Assembly: GCA_047974745.1 (NCBI GenBank)
Contig: JBKECO010000003.1
Span: 186,001 to 250,000, forward strand
Length of the DNA: 64,000 nt
Origin: JBKECO01 sp047974745
Lineage (GTDB): Bacteria; Bacillota; Clostridia; Lachnospirales; Lachnospiraceae
Direction: 5' to 3'
The notes under the pieces are model-generated. The model searched no databases, was not told the DNA's origin, and worked only from the letters and a program-made list of their open reading frames with translations. Below are positions 43,600 through 51,569 of the stretch, piece by piece (positions within the stretch are counted from its first letter, which is position 1; each line of letters begins with the position of its first letter). The translations under genes and the position numbers were made by a program.

Positions 43600-43628
43600 A
43601 TTATAATACTTTTTGAGTAAAATGTATA
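43600..43628 (-). promoter_or_regulatory. Promoter of the cytidylate-kinase-like gene
   Basis: Minus strand TATACA (43623-43628, four of six consensus bases), 17-base spacer, TATAAT (43600-43605). Confidence 0.5.
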
Positions 43629-43645
43629 TCGAAGCATGTAATCAT

Positions 43646-44560
43646 TCATCTTAACTTGGTCAATAGATCTAAAAAATAGGCAGGTAAAGGAGCACTAAAT
43701 TCCATATACTGCTTTTGTTTAGGGTGTACAAAACCTATTGTCTGAGCATGGAGGGTCTGACCGGTCAAATGATAGGGATTTGTTTTTGGACCATAGACCG
43801 TATCTCCTAAAAGAGGATGGCCTATGGATGCCATATGGACGCGAATCTGATGAGTCCGTCCTGTTTCAAGCTCGAATTCCATATAGGTCGCATTCTTTAA
43901 ATGCTCAATGATACGAAAATGCGTCGTTGCAGTTTTTCCGTTCTTTGACACGACGGCCATCTTCTTTCGATCATTGTTGTGTCGTCCAATATCACTAGTT
44001 ATCGTACCCTCATCCTCTTTCACATGACCAAGGACAATCCCTCTGTAAATTCTTTTTACAGTATGGTCCTTGATCTGTTTGGCAATGTCTATATGAGCTT
44101 CATCATTTTTACAAATAATTAATGAACCTGTGGTATCCTTGTCGATTCTATGTACGATCCCTGGCCTGATCTGACCATTGATACCAGAAAGGCTGTCTTT
44201 ACTGTGATACATCACGGCATTTACCAGAGTTCCCTCCATATGACCGGCTGAGGGATGTACGACCATGTCCTTTGGCTTATTTACAATTAAAAGATCTTCG
44301 TCCTCATATAAAATATCCAGAGGAATATTCTCTGGATATATTTCGCTGTCTATAGCGTCAGGAATCGTAATGTGGATGACATTGCCTTTTGATACTCTGA
44401 AATTCGCTTTTTCATTTCGTTGATCGACGATAACTTCGCCCTCCCGGATCAGGCGCTGCAGCGCTGATCTGGAGACTTCCGGCAACTGGAAGGATAGAAA
44501 TTTGTCAATGCGCTCTCCTTCAAATTCACTTTCTACTGTAAAACGATATGTTTGTCTCAA
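43646..44560 (-). CDS. RluA-family 23S rRNA pseudouridine synthase (RluD-like)
   Basis: 304 residues. S4 domain (about 12-75; RIDKFLSFQLPEVSRSALQR), catalytic motif HRIDKDTTGSLIICK with the active Asp near residue 138, then TGRTHQIRVHMASIGHPLLG. Position directly after lspA identifies the usual lspA-rluD pair. TTG start at 44560 has GGAGGG about six bases upstream; an earlier in-frame TTG lies on top of that site. Last gene of the adaptor-sepF operon. Confidence 0.93.
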   Translation of the reverse strand: MRQTYRFTVESEFEGERIDKFLSFQLPEVSRSALQRLIREGEVIVDQRNEKANFRVSKGNVIHITIPDAIDSEIYPENIPLDILYEDEDLLIVNKPKDMVVHPSAGHMEGTLVNAVMYHSKDSLSGINGQIRPGIVHRIDKDTTGSLIICKNDEAHIDIAKQIKDHTVKRIYRGIVLGHVKEDEGTITSDIGRHNNDRKKMAVVSKNGKTATTHFRIIEHLKNATYMEFELETGRTHQIRVHMASIGHPLLGDTVYGPKTNPYHLTGQTLHAQTIGFVHPKQKQYMEFSAPLPAYFLDLLTKLR

Positions 44561-44573
44561 AAGGCCCTCCAAA

Positions 44574-45086
44574 TCACTTCTTATTAAAAAATCCAGGTAA
44601 AATTCTATTTAAATCTTCTTCTTTATAAATGAACAATATCGAAACAGCAAATGCAGCGGCAGCGGTAGTTACATAGATATCTGCAACATTGAATACCGGA
44701 AAATTGATTGGTTTGAAGAAAAAAAAGTCTATCACATAATCATTTCGAATCCTGTCAATCAGGTTTCCGAGTGCACCACTGATCAAGAAAATCACAATGC
44801 CCTTTAATAATAGAAATCGTTTTTCATCTGGAATCCGGAATAAAAACAGTATCAATAGAATCAACAGTGTGCTGGTGACAAATACAAGTAAGATTTTTTG
44901 TTGTTCTAATACGCCAAATGCTGCACCTCTGTTTTCCAGATAATATAATTCAAAAATGCCATCAATAATGGGAATTGGACTTTGATTCTTTAGGTGAACT
45001 ACTGCAAGATACTTTGTTATTTGATCAAATGAGAAAAGAATTAGTACTAATATTGTATATATGAATAGGTGAAAAATTTTTTTCAT
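44574..45086 (-). CDS. lspA: Signal peptidase II (prolipoprotein)
   Basis: 170 residues, four membrane segments (about 6-26, 62-84, 94-112, 133-154). Removes lipoprotein signal peptides. Catalytic Asp111 (GALGNLIDRI) and Asp136 (FNVADIYV) are present, as is ENRGAAFG. Overlaps aroB by four bases (ATGA). The window supplies a likely substrate, the lipobox-bearing carboxypeptidase at 50189-51190. Confidence 0.96.
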   Translation of the reverse strand: MKKIFHLFIYTILVLILFSFDQITKYLAVVHLKNQSPIPIIDGIFELYYLENRGAAFGVLEQQKILLVFVTSTLLILLILFLFRIPDEKRFLLLKGIVIFLISGALGNLIDRIRNDYVIDFFFFKPINFPVFNVADIYVTTAAAAFAVSILFIYKEEDLNRILPGFFNKK

Positions 45087-46183
45087 GATATATCCTCAAT
45101 TATATAATTTATGGACTCTAATAATTGCAGATCTGAGAGATCAGAATCCATGTATGCTTTACCAGGTGCCTCTAACAGGATGAATTTTATTTTTCCCTGT
45201 TTCATCTTTTTGTCAGATTTTGTGGCAAAAAGAATATCTTCTGCGGATAAATTTGCAACTGAAGACGGAAATTTGAAATGATCAAGTAATTCCAAAGCTT
45301 TGTTAAGATCTTGATCAGAAAAAGTACCATACTTATTAGACAGATAAAGTGCAGACCTCATACCAAGAGCTACGCATTGTCCGTGCGGCAGAGAAAACTC
45401 AGATAACTTCTCAACAGCATGTCCGATTGTGTGCCCAAAATTAAGTAACACCCTCTCTCCTTTTTCGGTAGGGTCCAATTCAACGACTTCCTTTTTGATG
45501 TTGCAACTTTGAAAAATCATTTCTTCCAGAACCATCTGATCTTTCTTTATGATATCGGTCATATGTGATGCCAGCCAATTATAATATACAACATCACGAA
45601 TCAATCCATGTTTTATAATCTCGCCCATTCCGCTGATAAATTGTATTTCAGGCAAAGTATTCAGCAGTGTCAGATTCATATATACTGCAGCTGGCATGTG
45701 AAATGCTCCGACCATATTTTTATAGGATAAAAAGTCGACTCCGGTCTTGCCACCAATACTGCTATCGACTTGAGCAAGTAATGTCGTCGGAATTTGTATA
45801 AACGAAATTCCACGTAAATAGGTGGCTGCAGCATATCCAGTTAGATCTCCGACAACACCACCCCCAAAAGCCAAAAGACAATCAGATCTGTCAAAATTAT
45901 GAAGAATCAGAAATTCATATATGTTTTGAACGGTATCGAGGGTCTTATTCACCTCACCTGCAGAGATTTCAAAAATACTTACCTGTTCAAATTCCTGGGA
46001 CAAGACCTGTAAGAGCAAATCGGCATGCAGTAATCTGACATTGGAATCCGTTATAACACATAGTTTGCTTGTTTTTTTAATTCCAGCATTGAATATAGAC
46101 GGTACTAATTTCGAGTAATCTGTTTCAATTTGAATCGTGTAACCTGGTCTGTTCTCATAATTTACTGTAATTGATTTTGACAT
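45083..46183 (-). CDS. aroB: 3-dehydroquinate synthase
   Basis: 366 residues. Second enzyme of the shikimate pathway, NAD- and metal-dependent. Motifs: GGGVVGDLTGYAAATYLRG, PTTLLAQVDSSIGGKTGVD and the zinc-binding GHTIGHAVEKL. It sits between ylmH and lspA, separate from other aromatic genes in the window, and overlaps lspA by four bases, so it is part of this operon. Confidence 0.96.
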   Translation of the reverse strand: MSKSITVNYENRPGYTIQIETDYSKLVPSIFNAGIKKTSKLCVITDSNVRLLHADLLLQVLSQEFEQVSIFEISAGEVNKTLDTVQNIYEFLILHNFDRSDCLLAFGGGVVGDLTGYAAATYLRGISFIQIPTTLLAQVDSSIGGKTGVDFLSYKNMVGAFHMPAAVYMNLTLLNTLPEIQFISGMGEIIKHGLIRDVVYYNWLASHMTDIIKKDQMVLEEMIFQSCNIKKEVVELDPTEKGERVLLNFGHTIGHAVEKLSEFSLPHGQCVALGMRSALYLSNKYGTFSDQDLNKALELLDHFKFPSSVANLSAEDILFATKSDKKMKQGKIKFILLEAPGKAYMDSDLSDLQLLESINYIIEDIS

Positions 46184-46191
46184 TTTAACCT

Positions 46192-46944
46192 CTATACAAA
46201 TTTTTTTATATGGATGACAATATTGCCTTTCTTTGTCTGAGACTTTGTACCTGTAAATAAAAATTTGCCATGACCTCTGATCGAAATGGAAACATTTTCT
46301 TTGCAGATTCTGGCATTCTCTGTTGTAACGATACCATCCAGGAAGATTTTCTGAGCTTGTATCATTTGCACAGCTTTAGACCGTGAGGATCTTGTAATGG
46401 ATGAGACAATCGCGTCCAGTCTGGTGGAGGAAACAATATACTCTAATTCCTCAAATTCTTGTTCACTTATAACTTTATCGGGACTGCAGATGGTACCTTG
46501 ATAAGCTGTATGCTTGACCGATGCAAGTTCCTTTAGTATATAACTGCTGATCGTCGTCGTACAGACTACATAAAACACCTTATCCTCTACTCTGATATCT
46601 CCTATCGTATCTCTCTCAATACCCAGGCTCATCAGTGCTCCAAGAACATCTCTGTGAGTGATATCCTGAGCATATTTCATCGACGTGGGAATAAATTCAA
46701 GACATTGAATCGGAAACTCCCAATCATAGTAAAAAGCATCAGGAAGAAAGGCTATCATCTGACGCTCTGCATGTTCAAATCCACCAGATAGTTCATATTC
46801 AGTAAAAATACTGCCCTTGATCTGATGGAAGTCACTGATTTCTGCAGGTGCCAGAAAGTTGGAAAAGGTCACAAAACCATTTCGAATTGCATTTTCCGAC
46901 AGATCCAGAAATCGTTTCTTTAATTGTGATGTATCTTTATTCAT
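46192..46944 (-). CDS. ylmH: YlmH family S4-domain RNA-binding protein
   Basis: 250 residues. YlmH is an S4-domain protein linked to division genes in Firmicutes; in some species it acts in ribosome quality control beside RqcH (family knowledge). N-terminal part GFVTFSNFLAPAE, S4 domain at about 175-245 (RLDAIVSSITRSSRSKAVQM). Two bases after sepF. rqcH elsewhere in the window makes a shared role possible. Confidence 0.88.
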   Translation of the reverse strand: MNKDTSQLKKRFLDLSENAIRNGFVTFSNFLAPAEISDFHQIKGSIFTEYELSGGFEHAERQMIAFLPDAFYYDWEFPIQCLEFIPTSMKYAQDITHRDVLGALMSLGIERDTIGDIRVEDKVFYVVCTTTISSYILKELASVKHTAYQGTICSPDKVISEQEFEELEYIVSSTRLDAIVSSITRSSRSKAVQMIQAQKIFLDGIVTTENARICKENVSISIRGHGKFLFTGTKSQTKKGNIVIHIKKFV

Positions 46945-46946
46945 TA

Positions 46947-47456
46947 TTAATATTCGTCTTGAAAAGAAGAAGGATGAATAGAATCAATCAGATTTTGAAA
47001 ATCACCGGATATATCTACATTCATCGGAGTAATCAAAAAGATATAATTTGAAATCTTTTGCAAATTACCACTTATGGCAAAGCATGATCCCGATGTAAAA
47101 TCGATGATTCTCTGGGCGATTTCCAGATCCAGACCTTCCACATTTAAAATGACAGTTCGACTTGATAATAAGGTCTCTGTAATCTCTCTGGCATCTTCAA
47201 AGGAAGTTGGCTTGATCACACATACTTCCATTCCACCTGCGGACTGTTTCTTAGAGGGACGCATTGGAGTAATCTTTTGTGATGACTTTGCTGTGGATCT
47301 TGTGGTTTTTGTTTCCTTATCAGGAACGCTCCTGAGAGGGGTATTTCTTCTTACGACCGGTTCCTCGTCATCATCATAGTAATCTTCCGTGTATAATTCA
47401 TCGTCATCATCTGTATTTAATCTCATGAAATTTAAAATGCTATCAAAAAAACCCAT
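46947..47456 (-). CDS. sepF: Cell division protein SepF
   Basis: 169 residues. Membrane anchor and bundler of FtsZ filaments. N-terminal amphipathic helix MGFFDSILNFMRL, acidic linker (about 14-32), then the SepF core (about 80-165) with VCVIKPTSFEDAREI and VDFTSGSCFAISGNL-type segments. GAGG precedes the ATG. Neighbours yggS and ylmH reproduce the Bacillus ylmE-F-H order, though DivIVA does not follow. Confidence 0.95.
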   Translation of the reverse strand: MGFFDSILNFMRLNTDDDDELYTEDYYDDDEEPVVRRNTPLRSVPDKETKTTRSTAKSSQKITPMRPSKKQSAGGMEVCVIKPTSFEDAREITETLLSSRTVILNVEGLDLEIAQRIIDFTSGSCFAISGNLQKISNYIFLITPMNVDISGDFQNLIDSIHPSSFQDEY

Positions 47457-47470
47457 AGATATAAAATCTC

Positions 47471-48166
47471 CTAACTGTTTTTATAAATTCTCTCACCAAA
47501 TATTCCGGTTCCAATTCGAATCATGGTCGCACCCTCTTCTATTGCCACCATATAGTCTCCTGTCATTCCCATTGACAGAATATCCATAGATACATTATCA
47601 ATGTTTTTGTTTTTTATGTCAACAGATAAATCCTTGATTTTCCTAAAATAGAGACGGTTACTTTCCGGATCCTCCACCAGTGGAGCAATTGTCATAAGTC
47701 CCTTTACACATATGCCGTCAAGACTGGCAATTTGCTCAATGAGCGTCGGAGCATCTTCTATTCTGATTCCAAATTTGGAGGGCTCATCTGCCGCATTGAT
47801 CTCAATCAGAACAGAAATCGTACGTCCCGTTTTTTTGGCCCAAACATTAATTTCTTCTGCCAGTCGATAAGAATCTACGGAATGGATCAGATCCACCTGA
47901 TCGGCGATGAATTTCACTTTATTGCGCTGCAAATGTCCGATCATATGCCATTCGATGTCCTTTGGCATATCATTCATTTTCTCTGTTAGTTCCTGGACTT
48001 TATTCTCTCCGAACACACGAACACCGACATCATATAATTCCATCAACATTCGTTGTGGCTTTGTTTTACTGACTGCGATAAGTGTTACTTCATCACGCGC
48101 TCTGCCAGCAGTTCTGCAAGCAGATATAATATTTTCTTCTATTTGATTTAAATTTTCCTGAAGCAT
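47471..48166 (-). CDS. YggS family PLP-binding protein
   Basis: 231 residues. PLP homeostasis protein, alanine-racemase-like fold, no known catalytic activity. PLP lysine in IAVSKTKP (about residues 30-37), KVQELTEKM, WHMIGHLQRNKVK (about 72-84) and the C-terminal LSMGMTGDY...IRIGTGIFGER. First of the yggS-sepF-ylmH part of the operon. Confidence 0.94.
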   Translation of the reverse strand: MLQENLNQIEENIISACRTAGRARDEVTLIAVSKTKPQRMLMELYDVGVRVFGENKVQELTEKMNDMPKDIEWHMIGHLQRNKVKFIADQVDLIHSVDSYRLAEEINVWAKKTGRTISVLIEINAADEPSKFGIRIEDAPTLIEQIASLDGICVKGLMTIAPLVEDPESNRLYFRKIKDLSVDIKNKNIDNVSMDILSMGMTGDYMVAIEEGATMIRIGTGIFGERIYKNS

Positions 48167-48198
48167 TTTTTCTCTCTCTCTTTGAATGTTTATGCATT

Positions 48199-49590
48199 TT
48201 ACTTGCTGGAAATAATTTCATCCTCTACGACAGTAGATCCATCTAGTGCAATATGATCGTAGATACTCAGACCATATGTAGTATTTTTGTAGATGATCGT
48301 ATATTCCGAGTTTTGATACATGACTTCTATTCTCTTAAAGACGGCGTATCCCTTGTTTACGTTATAAACACCCTCAAGTGATGCCGTGTCTGAAATTGTG
48401 TAGGTGTCAGTTGAATTCGGCTTCAAAATAATATCGCCTTCAGTCACATTGGCGCCATCAATATAATAACTAGTCTCTGTGGAAAAGTATATGGAGGGCA
48501 TTACGAACTGATCCAACACTTCACCATTTTTTTGTGTTTTTCGAATTATAATTCCTAGGGCATCAGAATCATTTCCTTTTTGAAAATATTCCATTGGGAT
48601 GGTATAGAAATTTTTGGTAGTGATTGCACTATTTGGAATCTTTAATCCTGAACCTTCATTAAATAAAATCTCTACATTGATATAACGGTCGGATGCAAAT
48701 CTGACCATATTCGAATTTAGAGTCAAAACAAGATAATTGGCATTTTCATATTCCTTTATCAAAAAGGGAACACGAATCGACTCTCTTTCATTTTTCAATT
48801 TTACCAGAATCGTTGAGGATTTCGATAGTTTTTTGGCGATTTCTTCATCAACCGGTACTAATATATTCCAGTTCTCACTAGTGACCAGCTTATAAGCTGC
48901 ATCACCTGAATTGATCGTATCAAGATCCCAGAGGTCTGTTTTCTGGTAATTCAAATCATCGAACATAGAAGGGGTAAAGGTGTCTTGTGTGACGCCTTCG
49001 TACCCATCCATATAATATTGTATGATACCATCATCAGCCGTATAACCTCTCGTAAATACTGATGTATCAGCAGTGGCTATCTGATCGGAAATTTCTTCAT
49101 ATGCAGTTAGATTCAGTGCTTCGCTGATTTGATTATTTATATCTGATTTAAAGCTATATACCTCAGAAAATGAATCTGATGAGTAGGACGAACTAAAACT
49201 TAACAGACTGGACCAGATCATGTCAGTACTTGCGGTATCCAGATTGGAAACATCTGTATTCAGTTCATTGATTTCCTTTGCAATGGTTCCGCTCTCATCA
49301 ATGGAATACACAAGCTCATTTGTCTTTGTCTTCGCCCCATCTCTCAAATAGTAGTTGATATATCCGCTCTTATCAGCCGTAAAAACTGTTTCCTCCCTTA
49401 AAATCAGCCCTGTGTAAGTGCTTTGAACTGCGATATTTCCTTGATTTACCTCATAAACAGATGTATGAACTGTCGTAAAATATGAAAAAATATAAAACAT
49501 CAGATAAAGGAATATGATTCCAAAAATGATTAAGCCGACATTTAAATCAAAAGGCCTTCGATATCTCACTACTTTTTTGTTCTTAGCCAA
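48199..49590 (-). CDS. HlyD-family membrane adaptor-like protein
   Basis: 463 residues. One membrane anchor near residues 18-41, then an extracytoplasmic part with a HlyD-like barrel/lipoyl start (TGLILREETVFTADKSGYINYY), a mostly helical Ser/Asp-rich middle (about 105-210), and a beta-rich C-terminal half. No ABC ATPase, permease or outer partner is adjacent. The TTG at 49590 is chosen: AAGAGG lies nine bases upstream, whereas the GTG at 49599 abuts the site. It leads the yggS-sepF operon. Confidence 0.78.
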   Translation of the reverse strand: MAKNKKVVRYRRPFDLNVGLIIFGIIFLYLMFYIFSYFTTVHTSVYEVNQGNIAVQSTYTGLILREETVFTADKSGYINYYLRDGAKTKTNELVYSIDESGTIAKEINELNTDVSNLDTASTDMIWSSLLSFSSSYSSDSFSEVYSFKSDINNQISEALNLTAYEEISDQIATADTSVFTRGYTADDGIIQYYMDGYEGVTQDTFTPSMFDDLNYQKTDLWDLDTINSGDAAYKLVTSENWNILVPVDEEIAKKLSKSSTILVKLKNERESIRVPFLIKEYENANYLVLTLNSNMVRFASDRYINVEILFNEGSGLKIPNSAITTKNFYTIPMEYFQKGNDSDALGIIIRKTQKNGEVLDQFVMPSIYFSTETSYYIDGANVTEGDIILKPNSTDTYTISDTASLEGVYNVNKGYAVFKRIEVMYQNSEYTIIYKNTTYGLSIYDHIALDGSTVVEDEIISSK

Positions 49591-49609
49591 TAATTTCACC
49601 CTCTTGCCT

Positions 49610-49639
49610 GTAATATTCCTTTGTTAAAGCGTGACACAA
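49610..49639 (-). promoter_or_regulatory. Possible promoter of the adaptor-yggS-sepF operon
   Basis: Minus strand TTGTGT (49634-49639), 18-base spacer, TATTAC (49610-49615), weak -10 match. Confidence 0.4.
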
Positions 49640-49644
49640 TTTAT

Positions 49645-49680
49645 TTTTAAACAATAAAATGGGCTGATTAACAGCCCATT
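49645..49680 (-). terminator. Terminator after the P-loop orphan
   Basis: AATGGGCTG (49658-49666) / CAGCCCATT (49672-49680), followed on the minus strand by TTATTGTTT. Confidence 0.75.
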
Positions 49681-49694
49681 CACTTCTATTTCAC

Positions 49695-50114
49695 CTAGAG
49701 CGATACAATGATAAGCTCTTTAGCGCATTCAGGAAGATCTACTTCATTCATTGAAACACTCAAGACCATATTCACATTGTGCTTCTCGCTCATCTCACCT
49801 AGCTTTTGAAAGGTATTGCATAATTCTGAATTCTGCACATTCGAAATTGTAAGAAAACTGTCCAGATACAATTCTTCTAGATCATTATCCTGTGAAATAA
49901 TTCCTGATAAGAATCCCAAAAATTCATCGCAGTTCGTAATAAGATAGTCTTTCACATTTACTAGTCTGACCTTTGTACTAACGTCAAACATGTGTTTCGG
50001 GTTCTTATCGAGATAGACGATGTTTCCATTTGAAGTTTTAATGGCTGTATTCACTTTGTTGAGAAGTACTTTGGTCTTACCTTTCCCTTTTTCGCCTGAA
50101 ATTATTTGTATCAT
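49695..50114 (-). CDS. Small P-loop protein of unknown function
   Basis: 139 residues. Walker A SGEKGKGKTK at residues 6-15, then IVYLDKNPKHMFD (possible Walker-B-like strand later at LEELYLDSFL). Too small for a PilT ATPase although similar clostridial proteins carry that label. Ends in a strand AKELIIVSL. It has its own promoter and terminator. AGGAGG precedes the ATG. No signal peptide or membrane segment. Confidence 0.75.
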   Translation of the reverse strand: MIQIISGEKGKGKTKVLLNKVNTAIKTSNGNIVYLDKNPKHMFDVSTKVRLVNVKDYLITNCDEFLGFLSGIISQDNDLEELYLDSFLTISNVQNSELCNTFQKLGEMSEKHNVNMVLSVSMNEVDLPECAKELIIVSL

Positions 50115-50157
50115 TGTGTTTTCCTCCTGAACTCATAAATCTTTATGCTATAAAATA

Positions 50158-50186
50158 ATTATAGTAGACTTAATTCGGAAAAACAA
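50158..50186 (-). promoter_or_regulatory. Promoter of the P-loop orphan
   Basis: Minus strand TTGTTT (50181-50186), 17-base spacer, TATAAT (50158-50163), immediately after the carboxypeptidase stop codon. Confidence 0.7.
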
Positions 50187-50188
50187 TA

Positions 50189-51190
50189 TTAATTTGTAAA
50201 TTCTAACAACTGATTCATATACAAATACAAATTGCTTCGACAATCTGCCTTCATAATAATAGAAATATTAGGCTCATTTTTACTATTTTCACTATAAATC
50301 ACAAGACAATAACCTGCACTAAAGGTGGTTCCGGTTTTTCCGCCTAAAACGGTGACACCATTCGGAGCAGCCTGTTCCCCTACTAAATAGTAATTCGTTG
50401 TATTCCAGACTTGCTGTACCGGTGCTCCATTCGCATCCATATAGTCACATGTGTAGGTAGGTGTCTGAATGATATCTAAAAATCTTGGATCAGACGCAGC
50501 GGCCTGCATGAACAAATACATATCATACACAGTCGTATAGTGATCTTCATCATGATATCCATGAGGATTTACAAAATGTGAATTTGTGGCACCTAATGCA
50601 TTGGCCTCCTGATTCATTAACTCCGCAAACCCCTCGATACTTCCGGAAATCGATTCTGCAATTGCATTGGCTGCATCGTTTCCACTTCGCATCATAAGTC
50701 CGCGCAATAATTGATCCAGGGTCAGCTGGTCTCCCGCCTTCAAATTAGCTGTGGAGGAATCTCCCGGCAGATCTACTGCTGTTTCACTCACTGTTACAAC
50801 GGTATTTGGATCACCATATTTTAATGCAATATAGGCTGTTAGTATTTTAGTTGTACTGGCTGGATAGATTCTTTCATTTAGGTTCTGAGAGTATTTTATT
50901 TCATCTGTAATAAGATTAAATACTCCGGAAGCTTCTGCCACCTGTGAGTAGGTCTGATCCGTACCTAGATCTGCTCCATCACTCACACAGTACTCAGATG
51001 CAAAAAAGGAAGACATATCCGTTGCGATATCCGTATCATTTAATGTGAGCAGTCCGTAATCTGAAGATGTTTCAAATAAATCATAGGCATTTTCAAAACT
51101 GACAGCTTTACTGGTCGAACTGCATCCAGTTATTAGCACTGTCGCTGTAATAATACTGACAACTGCACGTATTCTATTTATACATCTCAC
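50189..51190 (-). CDS. D-alanyl-D-alanine carboxypeptidase, lipoprotein form
   Basis: 333 residues. Low-molecular-mass penicillin-binding protein trimming the fifth D-Ala of peptidoglycan stems. Lipobox VLITGC with Cys23 (membrane lipid anchor), SxxK as Ser112-Lys115 (ASTTK), SGN at 169-171 (MRSGNDAAN) and KTG at 285-287 (LGGKTGTT). GTG start at 51190 overlaps the preceding gene by 17 bases with only a weak ribosome site, so expression is probably coupled. Related to DacF (inference). Confidence 0.9.
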   Translation of the reverse strand: MRCINRIRAVVSIITATVLITGCSSTSKAVSFENAYDLFETSSDYGLLTLNDTDIATDMSSFFASEYCVSDGADLGTDQTYSQVAEASGVFNLITDEIKYSQNLNERIYPASTTKILTAYIALKYGDPNTVVTVSETAVDLPGDSSTANLKAGDQLTLDQLLRGLMMRSGNDAANAIAESISGSIEGFAELMNQEANALGATNSHFVNPHGYHDEDHYTTVYDMYLFMQAAASDPRFLDIIQTPTYTCDYMDANGAPVQQVWNTTNYYLVGEQAAPNGVTVLGGKTGTTFSAGYCLVIYSENSKNEPNISIIMKADCRSNLYLYMNQLLEFTN

Positions 51191-51569
51191 GCCACTCTAA
51201 ATCCCCTCTGTCCAATGATTTGATCAATAGCTCTGCTGTTGCCAGATTCGTAGCTAAAGGTATATTGTGGGTATCACAAATTCTTACTACGTTATTCACA
51301 TCAGGTTCATGTGATTTAGGCGTTAGCGGATCCCGCAGAAAAATTACAAGATCGATTTCATTATGTTCGATCTGTGCTCCTAACTGCTGTGCTCCTCCCA
51401 GATGGCCGGCGAGATATTTATGTACAGACAGATTTGCGACCTCTTCGATCAGCCGACCTGTTGTTCCCGTTGCAAAAAGCTCATTCTTTGATAATATTCC
51501 TCTATAAGCGATACAAAAGTTCTGCATTAGCTTCTTTTTCGAGTCGTGCGCTATGAGTCCGATGTTCAT
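51174..51569 (-). CDS. mgsA: Methylglyoxal synthase homologue lacking the catalytic Asp
   Basis: 131 residues, the exact length of Bacillus MgsA and alignable without gaps. Shares MNIGLIAHDSKKK, ELFATGTTGRLI, FLRDPLTPKSHEPDV and IPLATNLATAELLI. Where the family has GGDQ (catalytic base Asp71 in E. coli, position 60 here) this has GGAQ (codon GCA, 51390-51392). His8, Asp9, Asp80 and His87 are kept. Normally makes methylglyoxal from dihydroxyacetone phosphate; activity here is doubtful. ATG at 51569 is preceded by GGAGG and overlaps rodA by four bases. Confidence 0.85.
   Translation of the reverse strand: MNIGLIAHDSKKKLMQNFCIAYRGILSKNELFATGTTGRLIEEVANLSVHKYLAGHLGGAQQLGAQIEHNEIDLVIFLRDPLTPKSHEPDVNNVVRICDTHNIPLATNLATAELLIKSLDRGDLEWREMYK

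Noticed and set aside
36700..43600. dif recombination site near the Xer-like gene
   Set aside because: I looked for a 28-base sequence like the Firmicutes dif consensus and found none that I could support by eye.
49695..50114. PilT twitching motility ATPase
   Set aside because: At 139 residues it lacks the PilT core and Asp/His boxes; only the P-loop is shared.
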